This document shows, one piece after another, positions 1 through 5,104 of a stretch of DNA of 5,104 bases; the first letter of the stretch is position 1; every line of letters begins with the position of its first letter. The notes under the pieces were generated by a model. That model saw only the letters and a list, made by a program, of their open reading frames with translations, was not told where the DNA came from and searched no databases. Position numbers and translations under genes: made by a program. The DNA is from Brevundimonas vancanneytii (GTDB taxonomy: Bacteria; Pseudomonadota; Alphaproteobacteria; Caulobacterales; Caulobacteraceae): NCBI GenBank assembly GCA_945874855.1, contig CAMCIP010000170.1, positions 1-5,104 on the forward strand, in the 5' to 3' direction.

Positions 1-1
1 G

Positions 2-328
2 GCCCGGCAGGCCGATCAGGCCCACGCCCTGGCCGAAGAAGCCCGGGGCCCCCGTCTCGTCGGTGCAGACGTGGGCGGCGTGATGGGCGAGCACGGCCTC
101 GAACGGAAAGGCCAGCATCGACAGGGCGATGGCGTTGGCCGCCGTGCCGCTGAAGACGAAGCGGACCTCGGCGTCGGCGTCGAGGCGCGCCCGGATCAGC
201 TCGGCGGCGCGCGCGGCCGGGTCGTCGCCCCCATAGGCCCGGGCGTAGCCCTCATTGGCCGCGACCAGGGCCGCAAGGGCTTCGGGCGCCATGCCCGCCA
301 CATTGTCGGAGGCGAAGTCGAACCTCAT
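2..328 (-). CDS. ltaE: Low-specificity L-threonine aldolase, N-terminal part (runs off left edge)
   Basis: PLP-dependent cytosolic enzyme of the threonine aldolase / beta-eliminating lyase family, which cleaves L-threonine or L-allo-threonine to glycine and acetaldehyde. Only the first 109 residues are in the window. The family opening FASDN is at residues 5-9. EGYARAYGGDDP (26-37) matches the usual YG.DP segment. FVFSGTAANAIAL (57-69) matches the cofactor phosphate-binding region (TGTxAN in other members). AHHAAHVCTDETGAPGFF (81-98) carries His86, aligned with the conserved histidine that stacks on PLP. The catalytic lysine lies beyond the edge and cannot be checked. The ATG overlaps the stop codon of the upstream channel gene as ATGA, with GAAAGG seven bases ahead as ribosome binding site. 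This points to translational coupling. The family call is firm; the stereospecificity (low-specificity rather than strict L or D) is inferred from similarity to the Pseudomonas-type enzymes. The gene symbol is by family. Confidence 0.88.
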   Translation of the reverse strand, partial: MRFDFASDNVAGMAPEALAALVAANEGYARAYGGDDPAARAAELIRARLDADAEVRFVFSGTAANAIALSMLAFPFEAVLAHHAAHVCTDETGAPGFFGQGVGLIGLPG

Positions 329-1323
329 GACGCGGCCTTTCGGGTGCGGAGCGACAGGCGCGGCGTCCGGGACGACCGGGCCGCCGACGGCGCGACGGGC
401 ACGGGCGGCCGGGGGAAGGGTTCCGTCGGATCGGGGCCCGGCGGCGGCGGCGCATGGTCCATCTGCACCTGGTGCGGAAAGGGAATCTCGACGCCCGCGG
501 CGTCGAGCGCGACCTTCACCTGCTCAAACAGGTCCGCCTGCGTCTGCCACCAGTCGTCGGACTTCACCCAGGCGTGAAGCGTCACCTGCACCGCGCTGTC
601 GAGCAGGCCCGTGACGCCGGCCCACGGCACCGGATCGGCAAGAACCTTTTCGTGCGCCGCGGCCGTGATCGCCAGCACATGGCGGGCCTGTTTCAGGTTT
701 GTGCCGTAGCCGACGCTGAAGTGGATCTCGACGCGGCGCGTGCCCTGTCCCGACAGGTTGACGATGACGTCGCCCAGGACCTTGCCGTTGGGCACCACAA
801 TCTTGTGGTTGTCGGCATTGCAGATCTGGGTGACGAACAGGTCCAGTCTCTGCACCAGACCCGAGGCGCCGCCGACCTCGATCACATCGCCGACGCGGTA
901 GGGACGCAGGATCAGCAGGACCACGCCGGCCGCGACGTTGGACAGGGTCCCCTGCAGGGCCAGACCGACCGCCAGCGAGGCGGCGCCCAGCACGGCGATG
1001 ATCGAGGTGGTCTGGACGCCCAGCCTCTGCAGCACCGCGATGAAGCCGATCAGAAAGACGCCGACGCGGACGATCTGGACGACGAAGTTGACGACCGTGG
1101 GATCGTGCTTCAGCCCGCGCACCCGCGACATGCCCCGGCGCACGACCCCGGACGACCAGCGGGCGGCGATCACGGTCAGGACGAGGATCAGCGCGGCGAT
1201 GAGCAGATTGATCGCGAGGTCGCCGGCCATCCGGGTCAGACGGGCGATCAGGGCCACGTCGATGGCGGACGCCCGGTCGCTCGCCGCGGCGGCGGCCGTC
1301 ATCAGGTCAGGAAGCGAAGTCAT
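325..1323 (-). CDS. mscS: Small-conductance mechanosensitive ion channel, MscS family
   Basis: Inner-membrane channel of 332 residues that opens under membrane tension to release solutes during hypo-osmotic shock; family members form heptamers. Predicted membrane helices lie at about 33-56 and 78-100, and the pore helix TM3 at about 105-138. The TM3 stretch VLGAASLAVGLALQG (111-125) is nearly identical to the E. coli MscS pore. Leu117 and Leu121 correspond to the pore-sealing Leu105 and Leu109. Gly125 and Gly133 correspond to the hinge glycines 113 and 121. Ser116 replaces the glycine at the Gly104 position. RPYRVGDVIEVGG (140-152) and VPNGK (177-181) mark the beta domain. The alpha/beta domain ends near GVEIPFPHQ (277-285). 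Residues 291-332 add a proline-rich, then basic tail not found in E. coli MscS (286 residues). The ATG at 1323 has no strong Shine-Dalgarno; an in-frame ATG at codon 8 is an alternative. The stop overlaps the aldolase start by four bases. The family call is certain; the exact start is less so. Confidence 0.95.
   Translation of the reverse strand: MTSLPDLMTAAAAASDRASAIDVALIARLTRMAGDLAINLLIAALILVLTVIAARWSSGVVRRGMSRVRGLKHDPTVVNFVVQIVRVGVFLIGFIAVLQRLGVQTTSIIAVLGAASLAVGLALQGTLSNVAAGVVLLILRPYRVGDVIEVGGASGLVQRLDLFVTQICNADNHKIVVPNGKVLGDVIVNLSGQGTRRVEIHFSVGYGTNLKQARHVLAITAAAHEKVLADPVPWAGVTGLLDSAVQVTLHAWVKSDDWWQTQADLFEQVKVALDAAGVEIPFPHQVQMDHAPPPPGPDPTEPFPRPPVPVAPSAARSSRTPRLSLRTRKAAS
328..453 (-). other. 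Proline-rich C-terminal tail of the MscS-type channel
   Basis: These codons encode residues 291-332, directly after the conserved MscS cytosolic fold. The tail begins APPPPGPDP, continues through PFPRPPVPV and ends in a Ser/Arg/Lys-rich stretch. It would be cytoplasmic and probably disordered. I recognise no domain in it. Confidence 0.7.
336..341 (-). promoter_or_regulatory. Ribosome binding site of the threonine aldolase gene
   Basis: GAAAGG on the minus strand ends seven bases before the ATG at 328. It lies inside the last codons of the mscS-type gene. It supports that ATG as the start and fits the ATGA stop/start overlap. Confidence 0.5.
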
Positions 1324-1402
1324 GGGCCGGGTCTAAAGCCTGATCGACCTTGAGGGAACCGCCGCCCGGCCGGCCGGCCGGCTCCGGTTTGCCGGGCCGG
1401 GA
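1324..1402 (-). other. Ligase-channel intergenic spacer with CCGG tandem run
   Basis: This spacer separates the ligase stop from the mscS-type start. It contains four perfect CCGG units at 1366-1381, with further CCGG copies at 1384-1387 and 1397-1400. These can fold into strong GC stems. No T-run follows on the minus strand, so a classical intrinsic terminator is not supported. The last bases before the channel ATG read CTTTAGACC on the minus strand. This is only a weak resemblance to an alphaproteobacterial -10 element and would imply a nearly leaderless message. No promoter is called. Confidence 0.5.
1366..1381. repeat. Tandem CCGG repeat (4 units), self-complementary
   Basis: Four uninterrupted CCGG tetranucleotides form a 16-base perfect palindrome in the gap between two genes. 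It could act as a hairpin in the transcript or be a slippage-prone tract. In a genome this GC-rich, a short run of this kind can also arise by chance. Confidence 0.8.
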
Positions 1403-3043
1403 TCACCGCCGGCCGTCGAGCCTGCCCCCGTCCCGCTCCAGGGCCTCCAGCAGGGCCAGCACGGCGTCGAGGGTGTCGGCCTCACCGGGCGGCTTGTCCC
1501 ACCGGATGCGGTTGATGCGCGGAAAGCGCATGGCCACGCCGGACTTGTGCCGCGAGGAGCGTTGCAGACCCTCGAAGGCGATCTCGAGCACCAGACCTGC
1601 CTCACGATCGGCCCGCACGGCCCGGACGGGCCCGAACCTCTCCGTCGTATTGTCGCGCACGAACCGGTCCAGCCGCGCCAGCTCCTCGTCCGTGAAGCCG
1701 AAATAGGCCTTGCCGACGGGGCTCAGCGCGCCGTCGGCGGTCCAGACGCCGAAGGTGAAGTCGGAGTGAAAGCTGGACCGGCGGCCATGACCGCGCTGGG
1801 CGTACATCATGACAGCGTCAATCAGATGAGGATCGCGCTTCCACTTGAACCACGGCCCCCGGGGCCGCCCGCCGACATAGGGCGCGTCCAGGCGTTTGAG
1901 CATCAGGCCCTCGGCCGCGGCGCCCACGTCCGGGGTCAGACGCAGTTCGGCCAGATGGTCGGCGTCGCGGAACGGCACGGCCGGCGACAGCCGCAGCCGC
2001 GGCTCTCCCGCAGCCGCGATCAGCCGCTCCAGTCGATCCCGGCGGATCGCCAGCGGCAGGGGGCGCAGGTCCTCGCCCTCCTGTGCCAGCAGATCGTAGG
2101 CCACCAGTCCCGCGGGATGGGTCGCTATCAGGGCGGCCGAGGCCGCCTTGCGATTCAGCCGCTGCTGCAGATCGCCGAACGGGGCCACCGCCCCGTCGCG
2201 CAGCACGACCAGTTCGCCGTCCAGAGCCGCCTCATCGGGCAGGTGGGCCATGAGGTCGGGAAAGGCAGCCGAGATCTCGTCACCGGTACGGGTCCAGAGC
2301 CGCGCCGCGCCCCCTTCCCTCACCGCCTGGACCCGGATGCCGTCCCACTTCCACTCGGCCAGAAAGGCCTCGGGCGTGATCCAGCCGAGGTCACCCGTGG
2401 CGTCCAGGGGGGTGGCCAGCATGACGGGCCGGAAGCGGCCCGGGGCATCGGCGGCGGGGCGGTCGCCACGGCCTTCCAGCCAGGCGAAGAGCTCGACATA
2501 GGGCGGCTCCAGCCCCTGCCACAGCTCCTCGATGTCCGACGCCTCCACGCTGCCGTCCGCCCTCAGGCCCGCCGCCGCCGTCCGGGCCAGACGCGCCGAG
2601 AGCCCGACCCGCAGGGCGCCGGTCATCAGCTTCAGGAAGGCCCAGCGGGCCTTGGGGCCCAGGGAGTCCATCCAGAAGGCGATCAGGGCCGGCGCCTCGC
2701 TGCGACGTGTGGCGGACAGGGCCTCGATCGCCTCGGCCAGCGACGGCGGCCGATTGGGACGACGGTCCGGGTTTGCCGGCCAGATCAGGGCCGCCGTCTC
2801 CGCCAGATCTCCGACGAAGTCATAGGACCAGCGGAACAGCAGCGGATCGACCCGCGCCTCGATCGCGGCCCGGATCATGGCGGGCCTGGCAGCGGTGAAG
2901 CTGAGCTCGCCCGTGAGCGCCGCCAGCGCCCAGCCGCGATCGGGATCGGGCGTGGACCGCAGATAGTCGCGCACGAGCGTCAGCTTGCCGTTCCGCGAGG
3001 CCGTCAGCGACAGGCGGTCCAGAAGCTCGGCGAAATCATCCAT
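1403..3043 (-). CDS. ATP-dependent DNA ligase (cisplatin damage response type)
   Basis: Seals nicks in duplex DNA through an enzyme-AMP intermediate and belongs to the bacterial repair ligases named for the cisplatin damage response; it is not the replicative NAD-dependent LigA. Numbered from the ATG at 3043 (546 residues), the order is an N-terminal DNA-binding domain (about 1-200), the adenylation domain, and a C-terminal OB-fold (about 405-515). Motif I is EWKWDG with nucleophile Lys232. LDGEL (274-278) supplies the motif III acidic residue. AYDLL is at 315-319, EGLMLKR at 378-384 (motif IV), and WFKWKR at 398-403 holds the motif V lysines. RHKSGVAMRFPR (498-509) is the OB-fold terminal region. 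All key residues are present. An in-frame ATG at 3055 would add MGGT. I prefer 3043 because homologues begin right before the FAxLLDRL segment and because GGGCGG precedes it, but either is possible. The end of the kinase gene lies 42 bases upstream (30 with the other start), so co-transcription is likely. The usual exonuclease, Lhr-like helicase and PdeM partners are not visible here. Confidence 0.93.
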   Translation of the reverse strand: MDDFAELLDRLSLTASRNGKLTLVRDYLRSTPDPDRGWALAALTGELSFTAARPAMIRAAIEARVDPLLFRWSYDFVGDLAETAALIWPANPDRRPNRPPSLAEAIEALSATRRSEAPALIAFWMDSLGPKARWAFLKLMTGALRVGLSARLARTAAAGLRADGSVEASDIEELWQGLEPPYVELFAWLEGRGDRPAADAPGRFRPVMLATPLDATGDLGWITPEAFLAEWKWDGIRVQAVREGGAARLWTRTGDEISAAFPDLMAHLPDEAALDGELVVLRDGAVAPFGDLQQRLNRKAASAALIATHPAGLVAYDLLAQEGEDLRPLPLAIRRDRLERLIAAAGEPRLRLSPAVPFRDADHLAELRLTPDVGAAAEGLMLKRLDAPYVGGRPRGPWFKWKRDPHLIDAVMMYAQRGHGRRSSFHSDFTFGVWTADGALSPVGKAYFGFTDEELARLDRFVRDNTTERFGPVRAVRADREAGLVLEIAFEGLQRSSRHKSGVAMRFPRINRIRWDKPPGEADTLDAVLALLEALERDGGRLDGRR

Positions 3044-3056
3044 CGTGCCGCCCATG

Positions 3057-3080
3057 TGGGGAGGCGGCCGCCCTGCCCCA
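3057..3080. repeat. GC-rich inverted repeat before the ligase start
   Basis: TGGGG at 3057-3061 pairs with CCCCA at 3076-3080. Between them is the self-complementary GGCGGCCGCC (3063-3072), so an interrupted hairpin can form in the kinase-ligase gap. No T-run follows on the minus strand, so it is not a canonical terminator. It sits just before the upstream ATG candidate (3055) and could occlude ribosome access there, which slightly favours the start at 3043. A role in tuning ligase expression is inference. Confidence 0.5.
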
Positions 3081-3085
3081 AGCCG

Positions 3086-4900
3086 TCAGGCTGCGTGGGC
3101 GGACTGGACGGGTCGCCCGGCGTCGAAGATCGCGCGGATGCCCGCCCGGCCCTGGCCCACGGCGTTCATGACCCGCGCCAGGTCGGCGAAATCGATCGGC
3201 TTGTTCAGATAGGCGTCGGCGCCCGCGGCCAGGCCCGCCTCGTGATCCTCGACCCGGGCCGAGGCCGACAGCACCACAACCGGGGTCTCCGCATTGGCTC
3301 CGCCGCCGGAACGGATGGCCCGCGTGGCGCTGAGCCCATCCATCACCGGCATGTTCACATCCATCACGATCAGGTCGAACGGCTGGTCCACGGCCAGGTC
3401 CACGGCGATCTGGCCGTTCTCGGCCGCGACCGAGACATGGCCGCTGGAGCTCATCCACGCTTCCAGGATCATCCGGTTGACGGGGTGGTCCTCGACCACG
3501 AGCACGTTCAGGCTGCGGCCGTCGGCGACCTCCGCGACGATAGACTCGGCCTGCTGGACGGGAGCCCACTGCACCACATCCGCCTCGACCGTGAAGGTGA
3601 AGGTCGAGCCCTCGCCCAGCACGGAGGTGACCGCGATCTCACCGCCCATGATGTTGGCCAGCCGGCGCGAAATGGTCAGACCCAGACCCGTCCCGCCGAA
3701 CCGGCGGGTCGAGGAGGCGTCGACCTGGGTGAAGGGCTGGAACAGGCGCTGCAGGTCGGCGGGATCAATGCCGGCGCCGCTGTCGGTGACAATGAATTCG
3801 AACCGGGCCCGGCGCTCGGCGACGCGCGTGCAGCGCACCACATAGCTGACGACGCCCTGGTCCGTGAATTTGACGCCGTTCGACAGAAGGTTGTGGATCA
3901 CCTGGCAGATGCGCAGAGGGTCGCCCCGCACGACGGTCGGCGCCTCGCCTTCGATCCGCGCCTCGAAATCCAGCCCCTTGGCCTCGGCCTGGGCCTGGAA
4001 GGGGCCGACGATGCGGCGGTGCAGGTCGTCGACCGAGATGTCGACCATGTCGAAGCTCATCTTGCCGGCCTCGATCTTGGTCATGTCGAGGATGTCGTTG
4101 AGCAGGCTGAGCAGATTGTCGCCCGAGTTGCGGATGATCGACAGATAGTCGCGCTGGGTCGATTCCAGACGGGTGGAGCCGAGCAGCTGGGCGGCGCCCA
4201 GCACGCCGTTCATGGGCGTGCGCAACTCATGGGAAATGACCCCGAGGAAGTTGGACTTGGCCTCGCTGGCTGCATTGGCCTTGTCGCGCGCCGCCTCCAG
4301 CTCCTCGATCAGATGGGCCTGGTGGGCCTGGAAGGTGCGGATGCGCTCCTCGCGCAGCATGGTCATGGTCACCAGCACGAACAGGCCGGCGGCGGCGAAC
4401 GGCAGGGCGGACAGGAAGGGCAGGAAGTCGGCCGTGCCCCACAGGCTGGCGGCGATCAGGGTCGCCACGAGGCCGTAGGGCGAGGAGATGACCAGGGCCT
4501 GGCGCGGGGAGGCCCGAAGCTGGGAGAAGACCAGCACATAGCCCGAGACGAGGAACATCATCGCCATCGGACGGCCGAATGAGGCATCGGAGAACCAGGC
4601 CAGGACCGGCGCCACGGCCCACACCGCCGAGGTGGCCGTTGCGACCGCGGGGAACATCAGGCCCCAGCCGGTGCCGACACGATCGCTGATCCGCTTCTCC
4701 ACGAGGCCGCGCAGGGTGCCGGCGCCCACCGTGGCCACAAACCAGAGCAAGGCCACCCGGGGATCCAGGATCGAGAACAGGCCGAGGGCCCAGCTCGTGA
4801 TGATGAGATAGCGCAGATACTGGGTCTGCAGGATCGCCCGGATTGAGGCCGCAGCCTCTCCGGGGGCCTGGCCCGCGCCGCTTCCGTCGGATTCGACCAA
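3086..4900 (-). CDS. Membrane-bound hybrid sensor histidine kinase with receiver domain
   Basis: Two-component hybrid kinase of 604 residues, expected to autophosphorylate on histidine and pass the phosphate to its own receiver. Residues about 30-182 form a hydrophobic region that looks like five or six membrane helices and matches no sensor domain I can name. A charged linker, probably coiled-coil (183-215), follows. The HisKA H-box SHELRTPMNG has phospho-acceptor His224. The ATPase domain shows the N-box NLLSNGVKF (337-345), DSGAG (373-377), the F-box FQPF (387-390) and GGTGLGL (402-408). The C-terminal receiver (about 465-575) has the acidic pair Glu470/Asp471, phospho-acceptor Asp514 in MDVNMPVMDG, Ser545 and Lys567, so it looks active. 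There is no PAS and no HPt domain, so phosphorelay to an HPt protein elsewhere is inferred. The first codon is TTG; I found no in-frame ATG or GTG for the N-terminus upstream, and the next in-frame ATG lies well into the membrane region (codon 82). The ligase gene follows closely. Signal and target are unknown. Confidence 0.93.
   Translation of the reverse strand: MVESDGSGAGQAPGEAAASIRAILQTQYLRYLIITSWALGLFSILDPRVALLWFVATVGAGTLRGLVEKRISDRVGTGWGLMFPAVATATSAVWAVAPVLAWFSDASFGRPMAMMFLVSGYVLVFSQLRASPRQALVISSPYGLVATLIAASLWGTADFLPFLSALPFAAAGLFVLVTMTMLREERIRTFQAHQAHLIEELEAARDKANAASEAKSNFLGVISHELRTPMNGVLGAAQLLGSTRLESTQRDYLSIIRNSGDNLLSLLNDILDMTKIEAGKMSFDMVDISVDDLHRRIVGPFQAQAEAKGLDFEARIEGEAPTVVRGDPLRICQVIHNLLSNGVKFTDQGVVSYVVRCTRVAERRARFEFIVTDSGAGIDPADLQRLFQPFTQVDASSTRRFGGTGLGLTISRRLANIMGGEIAVTSVLGEGSTFTFTVEADVVQWAPVQQAESIVAEVADGRSLNVLVVEDHPVNRMILEAWMSSSGHVSVAAENGQIAVDLAVDQPFDLIVMDVNMPVMDGLSATRAIRSGGGANAETPVVVLSASARVEDHEAGLAAGADAYLNKPIDFADLARVMNAVGQGRAGIRAIFDAGRPVQSAHAA
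4355..4813 (-). other. Multi-pass membrane sensor region of the hybrid kinase
   Basis: These codons specify residues 30-182. Hydrophobic blocks fall at roughly 30-45, 49-65, 82-102, 111-127, 134-152 and 158-182, with short loops containing Arg/Lys or Asp. The loops are too short for a periplasmic ligand-binding domain, so sensing within the membrane or of membrane state is the simplest inference. I recognise no named domain (not MHYT, not a PAS or CHASE type). Confidence 0.6.
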
Positions 4901-4986
4901 GTCGGCCCCCCAGTTCCCACATCCAGCCCAGGTTAGACTAGGGATGAAGGTTCTAAGACGACGTGAACACTGGTTTTCGTCCGCCT
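4901..4986 (-). other. Spacer between bolA-like gene and kinase, likely kinase promoter region
   Basis: This spacer is visibly less GC-rich than its surroundings around 4930-4980, as expected for a regulatory region. On the minus strand CTTAGAAC (4950-4957) resembles the Caulobacter-type -10 pattern GCTANAWC at six of eight positions, but no matching -35 lies at the right distance. TGGGGGG about six bases before the TTG could serve as a weak ribosome binding site. A 5-base inverted repeat (4957-4961 with 4977-4981) is too short to call a terminator. The promoter assignment is tentative. Confidence 0.3.
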
Positions 4987-5103
4987 TCAGACCTCCCGCG
5001 GCGTCAGGGCCCTGATCGAAAGCGCATGGACCGGCCCCGCCAGCTCCTCGGCCAGCAAGGCGGTGACCGCCCGCTGGCGCGCCACCCGCGACTGGCCCTC
5101 GAA
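4987..5103 (-). CDS. BolA family protein, C-terminal part (runs off right edge)
   Basis: The last 38 codons and a TGA stop are in the window. The peptide FEGQSRVARQRAV followed by LLAEEL and VHALSIRALTPRE matches the C-terminal half of the BolA/IbaG fold (FxGxSRxxRHRxVYxLL, then the conserved VHAL histidine and a TPxE ending). BolA proteins are small cytosolic partners of monothiol glutaredoxins in [2Fe-2S] cluster handling; E. coli BolA also acts in morphology and stress-related gene control. The invariant histidine of VHAL is present. The RHR triplet reads RQR here and the following Tyr is Thr, both mild departures. The usual family length is about 80-105 residues, so over half of the gene lies outside. 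It is probably a separate unit from the kinase, given the 86-base spacer, although both point the same way. Confidence 0.82.
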   Translation of the reverse strand, partial: FEGQSRVARQRAVTALLAEELAGPVHALSIRALTPREV

Positions 5104-5104
5104 G

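Noticed and set aside
1324..1350. Promoter for the mscS-type gene
   Set aside because: CTTTAGACC is a poor -10 match, sits almost on the start codon and has no -35 partner, so I did not call it.
454..1353. A 299-codon open frame on the plus strand
   Set aside because: It is antisense to the clear MscS-type channel gene. Its Asp/His/Gln/Arg-rich, low-complexity product shows no family signature.
1547..4582. A 1011-codon open frame on the plus strand
   Set aside because: It lies antisense to both the ligase and the kinase, whose domains and catalytic motifs are intact. Its translation is rich in Arg, Gly, Gln and His with no recognisable domain, which is typical of a GC-rich antisense shadow with few stop codons.
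4227..4922. A minus-strand frame starting with ATG at 4922
   Set aside because: It overlaps the kinase N-terminal half in another frame, and its Gly/Pro/Arg-rich product lacks any domain. It is kept only as a note on the kinase start question.
4957..4981. Possible terminator after the bolA-like gene
   Set aside because: The inverted repeat is only five bases per arm with a 15-base loop and no T-run, which is too weak to support.
1..5104. Mobile element, CRISPR, tRNA or toxin-antitoxin content
   Set aside because: I saw no direct repeats with spacers, no transposase or integrase motifs, no tRNA-like cloverleaf and no small toxin or antitoxin-like pair; the genes look like ordinary chromosomal genes of even composition.

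Overview
This window comes from a very GC-rich genome, and every supported gene reads on the minus strand. GC-rich third codon positions, a BolA-family protein, an alphaproteobacterial-looking hybrid kinase and an ATP-dependent DNA ligase of the cisplatin-damage type suggest an alphaproteobacterium, plausibly of the Caulobacterales (Brevundimonas or Caulobacter-like). That placement is inference from style and gene families, not from a marker gene.

In the direction of transcription (high to low coordinates) the layout is as follows. The last 38 codons of a BolA-family protein end at 4987. An 86-base spacer follows. Next is a membrane-bound hybrid histidine kinase with its own receiver domain (3086-4900, apparent TTG start). 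A 30-42 base gap containing a GC hairpin separates it from an ATP-dependent DNA ligase (1403-3043, or 3055 with the upstream ATG). A spacer of about 79 bases with a CCGG tandem run leads to a small MscS-type mechanosensitive channel with a proline-rich tail (325-1323). Finally, the first 109 codons of a low-specificity L-threonine aldolase run off the left edge and overlap the channel stop codon by four bases (ATGA).

The pairs kinase-ligase and channel-aldolase are close enough to be co-transcribed. The channel and aldolase are probably translationally coupled. No pathway obviously links all five genes. The loose theme is stress and maintenance: Fe-S/redox handling (BolA), signal sensing (kinase), DNA repair (ligase), osmotic release (MscS) and amino-acid catabolism (aldolase). 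The usual companions of this ligase type (ligase-associated exonuclease, Lhr-like helicase, PdeM phosphoesterase) are not in the window.

I saw no tRNA or rRNA gene, CRISPR array, insertion sequence or prophage gene. The very long plus-strand open frames are antisense shadows of the GC-rich minus-strand genes. I did not find convincing evidence of a previously undescribed system. The points most worth a second look are the uncharacterised multi-pass sensor region of the kinase and its tight placement upstream of the repair ligase.
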